DNA of 6,484 nt from Candidatus Hydrogenedentota bacterium (lineage in GTDB: Bacteria > Hydrogenedentota > Hydrogenedentia > Hydrogenedentales > SLHB01), in the NCBI GenBank assembly GCA_007118235.1, contig SKRY01000029.1, positions 1 to 6,484 on the forward strand. Direction: 5' to 3'. Below, piece by piece: positions 1 through 6,484 of this stretch. The stretch's first letter is position 1, and each line of letters starts with the position of its first letter. Made by a program: the position numbers and the translations under genes. The notes under the pieces are model-generated. The model was not told the origin of the DNA. It did not search any database and saw nothing but the letters and a program-made list of their open reading frames with translations.

Positions 1-1385
1 GCGTATTTCAACGTAAGGAAGTCGCCCGCTTTCCCTTCGAAACGCCTCAGGCCCAGATACCGGCCAATACCATGGTCCTCGTGAACGATGTAATCGCCGA
101 TCTTGAGGTCGCCAAACGCGGTGAGCGCGCTGCCCGCTTCGAAGCGGCGGCGTTTCCGGCGCACATAGTGTCGGCCGAAAAGCTCGCGTTCGCTGAGAAT
201 GGCTAGGTTGTCCTGTTGCGATACGAACCCCGCTTGGAGTTGGCCCAATTCAACGCGCAGATCGAACTTATCTTCTCCAGGCCGGTAGCCGCGCTCCTGC
301 AACAGCTCAAGCAGGCGCCGGCGTTCGCCCGAATTGTTGCAGAACAACACCACCGAATAGCCGCGCTGATCCCATTGCTCAAGCTGCTTCCAGAATCCTT
401 CGGCGTCTCCTTGCCAGCCCGAAATGGCGTGCATGGGCGCGTTGATCTGGACCACGCCATTCTCCGAGGCGTGCGGCATCTGCGCGACATGGACCCGCGT
501 CCGCTCGGCGAGGTGCTTCTCCACTTCGTCCCACGAAAGGAAGAAGGGGCGATCGCCGAATTGTTCAGCGAGTAGCCCGGCCTCTTCCCGCAACGCCACG
601 GGTTCATCCAAGACAATGAGCGTATCCGCGGGCAAGTAATCGGTGATGACCGCAAGATTCTGGGGATCTTGTCCCTGGCTGGTGAGGAGGGCTTTCTCGG
701 AGCGCGGCAAAATCGTGATGGATTCGGTGTGCTCAATGCTGCGTTGCGTCTCGGGCTCGAAACGCCGGATGGATTCGATCTCGTCGCCGAAGAATTCGAT
801 GCGGTACGGAAGCTCGGCCGAGACGGGGAATACGTCGAATATGCCCCCGCGCACGCTGACTTGGCCCCGTTGCTCGACCATCACTTCGCGGCTGTAGCCC
901 AGTTCCACCAATTCCTCCGCCAACCCCTCGAGATCATACTCGTCGCCCACGCCAAGGCGCATGGTTTGGGATTCGAGCTGTTCCCGGCGGATGACGCATT
1001 GCAGAAGCGACCGTACCGGGGCGGCGGCGTATCGGCTTTCACCGGTGTGAAACGCTTCGGAAAGGCGTTGCAGCGTGTGCATGCGTTCCGCGACGATATC
1101 GTCGGACGGAGCCATGACGTCGGTGGGCAACACTTCCCAGGCGGGCAAGTGCATTGCCTGCTCGGCCCCGGCGAAGCTCATGAGGTCCTCGTGGACCGCC
1201 TCGGCTTCGATCCGCCCCCGCGTGACGATCAGCAGAGGCCGCTCCAAGGCTTGCGCAAGCTGCACGGCGAGAAGCGTCTTGGCGGATCCCCACAACCCCA
1301 CCGCTTCGAAACGGCGGTGCTCTTCCTTGCGAATATGGCGCAGAATGGATGAAACGGCGTCGAGTGTTGGCAGTTCCATGGGCAT
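1..1385 (-). CDS. mfd: Transcription-repair coupling factor Mfd, N-terminal part (partial)
   Basis: Mfd is a DNA translocase that pushes RNA polymerase stalled at lesions off the template and hands the site to UvrA. The window encodes the first 461 residues of a protein usually about 1,100-1,150 long; the translocase motor is off the left edge. UvrB-like modules come first, with a degenerate P-loop GSAKT at 33-37, as expected for this inactive domain. PAWEVLPTD (81-89) and SVRGGIFDVFPVSAELPYR (177-195) then correspond to E. coli Mfd's 'TVRGALLDLFPMGSELPYR'. ITILPRSE follows at 223-230. A D3-like region leads into the RNA-polymerase-interacting domain: GDYIVHEDHGIGRYLGL at 430-446, the strongest Mfd signature. 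The start is bounded by an in-frame TGA five codons upstream of the ATG at 1385. A second ATG at 1379 and a TTG at 1391 are alternatives. No strong ribosome binding site is visible, only GAGA about ten nt upstream of 1385. Confidence 0.96.
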   Translation of the reverse strand, partial: MPMELPTLDAVSSILRHIRKEEHRRFEAVGLWGSAKTLLAVQLAQALERPLLIVTRGRIEAEAVHEDLMSFAGAEQAMHLPAWEVLPTDVMAPSDDIVAERMHTLQRLSEAFHTGESRYAAAPVRSLLQCVIRREQLESQTMRLGVGDEYDLEGLAEELVELGYSREVMVEQRGQVSVRGGIFDVFPVSAELPYRIEFFGDEIESIRRFEPETQRSIEHTESITILPRSEKALLTSQGQDPQNLAVITDYLPADTLIVLDEPVALREEAGLLAEQFGDRPFFLSWDEVEKHLAERTRVHVAQMPHASENGVVQINAPMHAISGWQGDAEGFWKQLEQWDQRGYSVVLFCNNSGERRRLLELLQERGYRPGEDKFDLRVELGQLQAGFVSQQDNLAILSERELFGRHYVRRKRRRFEAGSALTAFGDLKIGDYIVHEDHGIGRYLGLRRFEGKAGDFLTLKY

Positions 1386-1426
1386 GAAAAGCAAATCTCA
1401 GCAGGAGTGACGTGTAACTACACCAA

Positions 1427-1456
1427 AGTATAGCCAATCCCCGCGCGCGCTGTCGA
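1427..1456 (-). promoter_or_regulatory. Sigma-70-type promoter for mfd
   Basis: Reading the minus strand, a -35 box TCGACA (1456-1451, five of six matches to TTGACA) is followed by an 18-nt spacer rich in GC. A -10 box TATACT follows at 1432-1427, five of six matches to TATAAT. The predicted transcription start is near 1420, giving a 5' leader of about 35 nt before the mfd ATG at 1385. This suggests mfd can be transcribed independently of rho. The boxes are seen directly; activity is inferred. Confidence 0.6.
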
Positions 1457-1496
1457 ATCGCTTTTTACCCGCAATCGCCGCGCAAGGACACTGCTT

Positions 1497-1613
1497 CAGC
1501 CTCCCACACCCCCCTCCAATGGGGAACCGTATCGCCGCCTTTCAGGCGGCTTATGCGCCAGCGAGATGCCGGCGGCGCGAATCATTCCCCCTTGGAAGGA
1601 GGCTGGGAGGATG
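1497..1613. repeat. Imperfect inverted repeat element between rho and mfd
   Basis: Two arms of about 28 nt face each other: 1500-1527 and 1583-1610. The left arm begins CCTCCCA and ends CCAATGGGGAA. The reverse complement of the right arm begins CCTCCCA and ends CCAAGGGGGAA. Most positions match, allowing one gap. Each arm also contains a short palindrome of the CCCC...GGGG kind. Between the arms sits a perfect 7-bp hairpin (1534-1550). CCCCCTT/AAGGGGG arms beside GGGAGGATG are typical of short dispersed noncoding repeats in many environmental bacterial genomes. That this is a mobile (MITE- or REP-like) element rather than a local terminator structure is inference, since only one copy is in view. 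Confidence 0.5.
1534..1550. other. Perfect 7-bp hairpin in the rho-mfd spacer
   Basis: GCCGCCT and AGGCGGC form a seven-base-pair stem around a three-nt TTC/GAA loop. It lies downstream of rho and upstream of the mfd promoter. No run of T follows in either direction (GATACGG on the minus strand, TTATGCG on the plus strand), so it does not look like a classic intrinsic terminator. It could be the central stem of the inverted repeat around it, or a 3' end-stabilising structure for rho mRNA. Confidence 0.4.
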
Positions 1614-1628
1614 TAAACAGGAGCCATA

Positions 1629-1659
1629 TGACCTTATCCGGCGATAGCGCGCCTGGTCA
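1629..1659 (-). other. Possible hairpin just downstream of the rho stop
   Basis: About 20 nt after the rho stop, TGACC (1659-1655 on the minus strand) can pair with GGTCA (1633-1629). Inside it, GGCG pairs with CGCC around a six-nt loop, with an asymmetric internal loop between the stems. There is no T-tract, so it is at best a weak terminator or an mRNA 3'-end structure. Confidence 0.25.
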
Positions 1660-1678
1660 CGGGGAAGAAGCAACCCCA

Positions 1679-3133
1679 TTACATCTTCTGCATCAGGGCG
1701 AGGAATTCCTGGTTGTTCTTGGTCTTCTTGAGCTTTTCCACGAGCAGTTCGTTGGCCTCGGTGGGGCTCAAGGGGCTGAGGATTTTCAGCATCAGCCAGA
1801 TGCGTTGCAGTTCCTCCTCGGCCACGAGTAGCTCTTCCTTGCGGGTGCGGGACTTGTGGACGTCGATGGCGGGGAAGATGCGCTTCTCCATCAGACGGCG
1901 GTCGAGGTGCAGCTCCATGTTGCCCGTGCCCTTGAACTCTTCAAAGATGACGTCGTCCATGCGGCTGCCCGTCTCGATGAGGGCGGTGGCGAGGATGGTG
2001 AGGCTTCCGCCTTCCTCGACATTGCGGGCGGCGCCGAAGAAGCGCTTGGGCCGCTGTAGGGCGTTGGCGTCCACGCCGCCCGAGAGGACCTTGCCGCTGG
2101 CGGGGACGATCACGTTGTATGCGCGGGCGAGGCGGGTAATGGAGTCGAGCAGGATGATGACGTCCTTCTTGTGTTCCACCAAACGCTTGGCCTTCTCCAG
2201 CACCATCTCGGCGACTTGCACGTGGCGTTCCGGCGGTTCGTCGAAGGTGGAGGCGATTACCTCGCCCTTGACGGAGCGGGCCATGTCGGTGACTTCCTCG
2301 GGCCGCTCGTCGATGAGCAACACAATGACCGTGGCCTCGGGGTGGTTGACGCACACCGAATTGGCGATCTTTTGCAGGAGCACGGTCTTTCCCGTGAACG
2401 GCGCCGCCACGAGCAGGCCGCGCTGCCCCTTTCCGATGGGGGCCAGGAGGTCCATGATGCGCATGGAGATCTCCTTGGGATCGGTCTCGAGGTTCAGGCG
2501 TTCATCGGGGTGCAAGGGGGTCAGGTTGTCAAACAGGATGCGTTCCCGCGCGACATCGGGCGTCTCGTAATTGACCGTCTCCACCTTCAGCAGGGCGAAG
2601 TAGCGCTCCCCTTCCTTGGGCGGGCGCACATGACCTTGGACGGTGTCGCCCGTGCGCAGCCCGAACTTGCGGATCTGGGAGGGGGACACGTAGATATCGT
2701 CCGGCCCGGGCAGGTAGGAGTAGTCCCCCGAGCGCAGGAAGCCGAATCCGTCGGGCAGGATTTCCAGTGTGCCTTCTCCGTAGATGGCCCCCGCGTTTTC
2801 GATGCTGAATTGCAGGATCTTGAAGATCAGGTCCTGCTTCTTGAGCCCGCTGTAGTTCTCGATTCCCACCTTCCGGGCCATGTCCGTCAGCTCGGGAATC
2901 GTCATGCGCTTCAGGTCGACAATCGAGACTTCTTGCCCCTTGAACGGGGCCTGGCTGTTCTCGCCGCCGGCTTCGTTTGGCTGACCGTCGGCGGTTTGCG
3001 CCATCCTGCTGGAGCCGCCTTGCCGGCTATTGCGGGGGTAGCCCCTGTTTGGCGAGTTCATGGTGTTTCGTTTGACTCCCTTAACGCTCTTGCCTTTGTT
3101 TTGCGTCTTGTCGCCAGTACTCTTCTCAGGCAT
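1679..3133 (-). CDS. rho: Transcription termination factor Rho (complete)
   Basis: Rho is a hexameric RNA-dependent ATPase that loads on naked C-rich RNA, translocates and dislodges RNA polymerase. The protein has 484 residues against 419 in E. coli. Residues 1-66 are a polar Asn/Gly/Ser/Lys/Arg-rich extension. The Rho N-terminal helical domain spans about 69-108 and the RNA-binding cold-shock/OB fold about 117-190, with DGFGFLR at 128-134. The ATPase core follows: P-loop 243-250 (K249, T250), LIDERPEE with E276 at 274-281, Walker B with D330, Q-loop SGKVLSGG at 346-353, the R-loop region around KGTG (401-404), and arginine finger R431. Position 246 in the P-loop is Phe, where E. coli has Lys181. 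I chose the ATG at 3133 because GAGAGGA (3146-3140) sits six nt upstream; an in-frame TTG at 3148 would lie before that site. The stop is TAA. A 126-nt spacer separates it from polA, so cotranscription is possible but not shown. Confidence 0.98.
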   Translation of the reverse strand: MPEKSTGDKTQNKGKSVKGVKRNTMNSPNRGYPRNSRQGGSSRMAQTADGQPNEAGGENSQAPFKGQEVSIVDLKRMTIPELTDMARKVGIENYSGLKKQDLIFKILQFSIENAGAIYGEGTLEILPDGFGFLRSGDYSYLPGPDDIYVSPSQIRKFGLRTGDTVQGHVRPPKEGERYFALLKVETVNYETPDVARERILFDNLTPLHPDERLNLETDPKEISMRIMDLLAPIGKGQRGLLVAAPFTGKTVLLQKIANSVCVNHPEATVIVLLIDERPEEVTDMARSVKGEVIASTFDEPPERHVQVAEMVLEKAKRLVEHKKDVIILLDSITRLARAYNVIVPASGKVLSGGVDANALQRPKRFFGAARNVEEGGSLTILATALIETGSRMDDVIFEEFKGTGNMELHLDRRLMEKRIFPAIDVHKSRTRKEELLVAEEELQRIWLMLKILSPLSPTEANELLVEKLKKTKNNQEFLALMQKM

Positions 3134-3259
3134 TAATCGTCCTCTCAAGAAACAATCCCGATTGTTGTCCTACATTTCCGGGGCTGGCGAAAATGCCAGA
3201 CGCAGTGTCCCCGGTTCCAAAGGCGGCGCCCAAGCGCTGCCCGTCCTTCATGGATACAC
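3134..3259 (-). promoter_or_regulatory. Structured spacer / candidate rho leader
   Basis: The 126 nt between polA and rho contain three inverted repeats. First, GGCAGCGC (3241-3234) pairs with GCGCCGCC (3229-3222) with one mismatch around a four-nt loop. Second, an 11-bp stem: CCGGGG (3214-3209) and CTGGC (3199-3195) pair with GCCAG (3188-3184) and CCCCGG (3183-3178), with a nine-nt bulge and a six-nt loop. Third, AACAAT (3166-3161) pairs with ATTGTT (3156-3151) around CGGG, a few nt before the rho ribosome binding site. No convincing promoter was found here. E. coli rho is known to be autoregulated by premature termination in its leader; a similar role here is inference. The first stem could instead help end polA transcripts. 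Confidence 0.4.
3140..3146 (-). promoter_or_regulatory. Ribosome binding site deciding the rho start
   Basis: GAGAGGA lies six nt upstream of the ATG at 3133, the ideal place for initiation there. Because it lies downstream of the first base of the in-frame TTG at 3148, it argues against the longer form of Rho. Confidence 0.75.
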
Positions 3260-5950
3260 TCAATGCAATTCTTCCCAACTCGCCCCGGAACCCACCTCCA
3301 CCAAGAGGGGCACATCCAGTTCCACGGCCCCTTCCATCACCGTCCGCATGATTTCGCCCACGGCTTCCGCCTCGTCTTCCGGCGCCTCGACAAGAAGCTC
3401 GTCATGCACCTGGAGCAGCATGCGGGCGTCCTTGTTGGTGAGTAGGGGATCGGCGCGAAGCATGGCGAGCTTGATGATATCCGCCGCGCTGCCTTGCACG
3501 GGCGTGTTGATGGCGGCTCGCTCGGCTCCGGCGCGCGTGGCCGCGTTGGAGTGGTGCAGCTCGGGCACGTAACGGCGCCGTCCCAACAGGGTGGTGACGT
3601 ACCCCCGTTCCCTGGCTTGTTCAATTGTCGTGTCCAGCCAGTGCTTCACCCCCGGATACTGAGCGAAGTACTGGCCGATGAAGCGGCTGGCCTCGGCCGG
3701 CGTAATACGCAGGTTGCGGCCTAGCCCATACGGGCTGATGCCATAGATAACGCCGAAATTCACGGCCTTTGCCTGGCGGCGCATGTCGCTGGTGACCTCA
3801 TCGGGCGCCACCCCAAAGACGCGCACCGCCGTGTCGCGGTGAATATCGCGGCCTTCTTCAAACGCCGCCTTAAGCCTTTCGTCTCCCGAGAGATGCGCCA
3901 TGATCCGCAGTTCGATCTGCGAATAATCGGCGGAGACGAACTGGTAGCCTTCTTCCGGAACGAAGGCCCTCCGAATTTGCCGTCCAAACTCGCTGCGCAC
4001 CGGGATGTTTTGCAGATTGGGATCGCTGCTGGAAAGCCGTCCGGTGGCGGCGACTGCTTGATTGAAGGAAGAATGGATACGGCCGGTTTCGGGGTGGACC
4101 AAGCGGGGCAGGGCCTCGACATACGTGCTTCGAAGTTTGTCGAGCATCCGGTATTCCAGAAGCAGTTCGGGGAGCGGATGCTCGCGCGCCAATTCCTCAA
4201 GGACTTCCACATCCGTTGAATACCCTGTCTTGGTCTTCCGGATGGGCTTGAGCCCCAGCCTGTCAAACAAGACCTCCTGAAGCTGCTTGGGAGAGTTTAT
4301 CTGGAAAGGTCCGCCCGCGTGTTCGTGGATGGACGCCTCCAGCGACTCAAGCCGGTTGCCTATCTGCCGCCGAAGATCTTCAAATACCCCCTGGTCCACG
4401 GCGATGCCCGTCATTTCCATGCGGACGAGCACCTCAATGAGCGGCGCTTCTACGCCGTGGAACAATGATTCAACTTCCCGTTCACGTAAACGCTCCCGGA
4501 AAAGGCTTGTTAGCCGCCACGTAATGTCCGCGTCTTCACATGCGTAGGGCGTTGCGCTCGCGAGGGGGACTTTGTCGAAAGTGATTGCCTTGGCGCCCTT
4601 GCCGATGACATCGGTCAAGGGGAGCATCTTTCGTTTAAGGTAGTGGAGGCTAACTTCAGTTAGATTATGGCGCATCCGGGAGGGATCTGTCAAATACGAT
4701 GCAACCATCGTATCCATGGTCACTCCCGCGAGATCGGTCCCCGCCCGGCGCAGCACGATCCAGTCGTACTTGATGTTGTGGCCCGACTTCTCCACGTCCG
4801 GATCGCGAAGCAGGGGATCCAGCAGCTTCAAGGCGCGCTCGCGATCCATCCCCGTCACCATCTCTCCGTTTTCAAGCACCATGGCCTCGGGCGCGTGACC
4901 TACGGGGATGTAGTGACCGGTCTGGGCCTCGCAACTCACGGATATGCCCACCAATTCGGCGAACATGGGATGGGGGGAGGTTGTTTCCGTGTCGATGGCG
5001 AAGGCCCCGTTCTGGCGCAGGGTCTCAAGTAGCGCTTCCAGCTCCTCTTCCGTGCGCACCAATTGGTATACGGTTTGCTCTTCCTGGGCAGCCTCCGGGA
5101 TGAGTTCGTCCAGCAAGGAATGGAATTCCAGTTTGGCGAGGACGGCGGCGAGTTTGTCCTGGTCCCACTCCGCGCGGCGGCATTGCTCGGGGCGCCAATC
5201 GAGTTCCACATCAGTATCCAGGGTCACAAGCTCCCGGCTCAGAAACGCGTTGTCCTTGTCCGCGGCGATTTTTTCTTTCTGTTTTCCCTTGAGTTGGTCC
5301 AGGTTTTGGTACAAATTGTCGAGCGTTTCAAATCGTTGCAGGAGGGATTTGGCCGTCTTCTCGCCAATGCCGCGGACTCCCGGCACATTGTCGGATGTAT
5401 CGCCGATGAGGGCCATGGCGTCCACCACCCGTTCCGGCGGCACGCCGTAGCGTTCCTGGACTTCCTTGGGGCCGTACCAGGCGCCGGCATCGCCCTTGTA
5501 GGGGTCATACACCGCGATGCGCTCTCCCACGAGTTGGAGGATATCCTTATCCCCCGTGACGATCACCACGTCCATTCCTTGCGCCTCGCCTTGGCGCGCG
5601 AGGGTGGCTATGACGTCGTCGGCTTCCACGCCATCCACCCGCAACAGGGGGATATTGAACGCGTCGAGCACTTCATCGATGAGCGGTAATTGCGCGATGA
5701 GATCATCGGGCATGGCGTCGCGTGTGGCCTTGTACTCCGCATAGCGCTCATGCCGGAAGGTCTTTCCGGGAGCATCGAAGATCGCGGCCATGTAGGCGGG
5801 CTCGTTTTCCCGGAGCAGCTTAAGGAGCACGCGGGTGAATCCATAGACGGCGTTGGTGGGTTGACCCTCGGAGTTAGTGAGGTTGCGGATGGCGAAGTAG
5901 GAACGATACGCAAATGCCGACCCGTCCAACAAGAACAAGCGTTCAGACAT
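3260..5950 (-). CDS. polA: DNA polymerase I (complete, three domains)
   Basis: This 896-residue family A DNA polymerase removes RNA primers and fills Okazaki and excision-repair gaps in the cytoplasm. The N-terminal 5'-3' exonuclease (about 1-290) carries acidic metal ligands D9, E109, D111, D112, D134, D136, D184 and D187, with the helix-hairpin-helix GVRGIGEKTA at 191-200. The 3'-5' proofreading domain (about 295-490) keeps all motifs: D320/E322 (DTE), N392-D396 (NIKYD) and Y469/D473 (YACED). The polymerase domain keeps motif A (D675YSQIE), motif B (R724, K728, F732, Y736 on the O helix) and motif C (H849-D850-E851). It should therefore proofread, unlike Taq-type enzymes. F732 is the position where Tyr would relax dideoxynucleotide discrimination. 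Length fits the family (E. coli 928). The ATG at 5950 is preceded by AAGGGGG at 5961-5955, four nt away, inside lpxB, and the start overlaps the lpxB stop. The first residues (MSERLFLLDGSAFAYR) match the family's usual N-terminus. Confidence 0.98.
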   Translation of the reverse strand: MSERLFLLDGSAFAYRSYFAIRNLTNSEGQPTNAVYGFTRVLLKLLRENEPAYMAAIFDAPGKTFRHERYAEYKATRDAMPDDLIAQLPLIDEVLDAFNIPLLRVDGVEADDVIATLARQGEAQGMDVVIVTGDKDILQLVGERIAVYDPYKGDAGAWYGPKEVQERYGVPPERVVDAMALIGDTSDNVPGVRGIGEKTAKSLLQRFETLDNLYQNLDQLKGKQKEKIAADKDNAFLSRELVTLDTDVELDWRPEQCRRAEWDQDKLAAVLAKLEFHSLLDELIPEAAQEEQTVYQLVRTEEELEALLETLRQNGAFAIDTETTSPHPMFAELVGISVSCEAQTGHYIPVGHAPEAMVLENGEMVTGMDRERALKLLDPLLRDPDVEKSGHNIKYDWIVLRRAGTDLAGVTMDTMVASYLTDPSRMRHNLTEVSLHYLKRKMLPLTDVIGKGAKAITFDKVPLASATPYACEDADITWRLTSLFRERLREREVESLFHGVEAPLIEVLVRMEMTGIAVDQGVFEDLRRQIGNRLESLEASIHEHAGGPFQINSPKQLQEVLFDRLGLKPIRKTKTGYSTDVEVLEELAREHPLPELLLEYRMLDKLRSTYVEALPRLVHPETGRIHSSFNQAVAATGRLSSSDPNLQNIPVRSEFGRQIRRAFVPEEGYQFVSADYSQIELRIMAHLSGDERLKAAFEEGRDIHRDTAVRVFGVAPDEVTSDMRRQAKAVNFGVIYGISPYGLGRNLRITPAEASRFIGQYFAQYPGVKHWLDTTIEQARERGYVTTLLGRRRYVPELHHSNAATRAGAERAAINTPVQGSAADIIKLAMLRADPLLTNKDARMLLQVHDELLVEAPEDEAEAVGEIMRTVMEGAVELDVPLLVEVGSGASWEELH

Positions 5951-6484
5951 CGGACCCCCTTGTGGCGGCTTCTAGCACGCCCGCCGCTGCTTTCCGGGAT
6001 GCGCCCGTCTCTCCGAGCTTTTCCCGTAATCGGGCGTATTCCGCTAGGACGCTGGCCCGGCGGGGCGTATCACCTAGAATCTCCAACGCCGCCGGCGCCA
6101 CGTTTTGAACGGAAGCTTCCCCTTGTACAAACTCCGGCACGATTCGTTTCTCCGCGAGGATATTCGCCAAGGCGATGTGCTCGACGCGCACCAGGCGCCG
6201 GGCGATCCAGAAACTAAGCGGGGAGACCTTGTAAACCACCACCATGGGTACCTGAAACAACGCCGTCTCCAAGGTGGCTGTTCCCGAAGCGACCAGGCAG
6301 AAACGGGCGGCGTCAAGCACTTCATACGTTTGGCCCACAGCCGTCTCCAGCGGAAAATCCCCAGCCGCCGCCCGGACTTGGGCCTCCCGCGCCGTGTCGA
6401 CGCAGGGCGTGATGAAGCGGGCGTTGGGGTGCGCCTGCTGGATTTCCCGGGCCACCTCAAGCATGAGCGGCATCAGGCGGCGAA
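5943..6484 (-). CDS. lpxB: Lipid-A-disaccharide synthase, C-terminal part (partial)
   Basis: LpxB is a peripheral inner-membrane GT19 glycosyltransferase. It joins UDP-2,3-diacylglucosamine to lipid X to form the lipid A disaccharide, releasing UDP. The window holds 179 C-terminal residues and the TGA stop; the N-terminal half lies beyond the window's right edge (family length is about 380 residues). Family signatures seen are ASGTATLE at fragment residues 65-72, which matches ASGTAALE of E. coli LpxB in the nucleotide-sugar-binding C-terminal half. It is followed by the VVVYKVSPLSFWIARRLV segment at 81-98 and ALANILAEKRIVPEFVQ at 104-120, equivalent to the 'SLPNLLAGRELVKELLQ' region of E. 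coli. The reading frame is intact. Its stop lies 8 nt inside polA, so the two are probably cotranscribed and translationally coupled. Identification is by remembered motifs and is strong. Confidence 0.95.
   Translation of the reverse strand, partial: RRLMPLMLEVAREIQQAHPNARFITPCVDTAREAQVRAAAGDFPLETAVGQTYEVLDAARFCLVASGTATLETALFQVPMVVVYKVSPLSFWIARRLVRVEHIALANILAEKRIVPEFVQGEASVQNVAPAALEILGDTPRRASVLAEYARLREKLGETGASRKAAAGVLEAATRGSDV

Noticed and set aside
669..1352. A 227-codon open frame on the plus strand opposite mfd
   Set aside because: The minus-strand frame gives clear Mfd motifs throughout. The plus-strand product has no family features and is a codon-bias shadow.
1534..1550. Intrinsic terminator for rho
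   Set aside because: The stem is perfect, but no T-tract follows on the minus strand, so it does not meet the usual criteria.
1553..1831. A 92-codon plus-strand frame spanning the rho-mfd spacer and the rho 3' end
   Set aside because: Most of it is antisense to conserved Rho C-terminal codons and the rest lies in the inverted repeat. It has no ribosome binding site or recognisable product.
2171..3136. A 321-codon open frame on the plus strand opposite rho
   Set aside because: It is antisense to the highly conserved Rho sequence and its product shows no recognisable domain. Long antisense frames are expected opposite GC-rich genes with strong third-position bias.
3134..3148. The TTG at 3148 as the rho start
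   Set aside because: The GAGAGGA ribosome binding site lies between it and the ATG at 3133, so the ATG is the better start. The extra five residues have no support.
1..6484. CRISPR arrays, tRNA or rRNA genes, defence or phage genes
   Set aside because: No regularly spaced repeats, tRNA or rRNA-like sequence, transposase or phage genes were seen. The window is almost filled by four conserved housekeeping genes.

Overview
The window reads as ordinary chromosomal housekeeping DNA from a GC-rich, Gram-negative-type bacterium. Four genes all lie on the minus strand. In transcription order they are lpxB (3' part only, 6482-5943), polA (5950-3260), rho (3133-1679) and mfd (5' part only, 1385 to the window start). 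The lipid A gene lpxB implies an LPS-bearing, two-membrane cell. The phylum cannot be fixed from these sequences alone; a deep-branching, non-proteobacterial Gram-negative lineage is possible, but that is a guess.

Region by region: lpxB ends inside the start of polA (8-nt overlap, polA ribosome binding site inside lpxB), so these two are probably one transcription unit. polA encodes a complete three-domain DNA polymerase I with 5'-3' exonuclease, proofreading and polymerase motifs intact. A 126-nt gap with three potential hairpins and a 41-codon ORF leads to rho. Rho is a complete transcription termination factor with a polar extension of about 66 residues at the N-terminus and an unusual phenylalanine in its P-loop. 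A 293-nt gap separates rho from mfd. It holds an imperfect inverted repeat of the CCCCCTT/AAGGGGG type, short hairpins and a good sigma-70-type promoter about 40 nt upstream of mfd. Mfd enters the window through its UvrB-like N-terminal modules and runs off just inside the RNA-polymerase-interacting domain.

Functionally, polA, rho and mfd act around DNA repair and stalled transcription. Mfd strips stalled RNA polymerase and recruits excision repair, Pol I fills the repair gap, and Rho terminates untranslated transcripts. Their adjacency is suggestive, but I see no new system here. The points most worth a second look are the Rho P-loop, the structured polA-rho spacer and the repeat element between rho and mfd.
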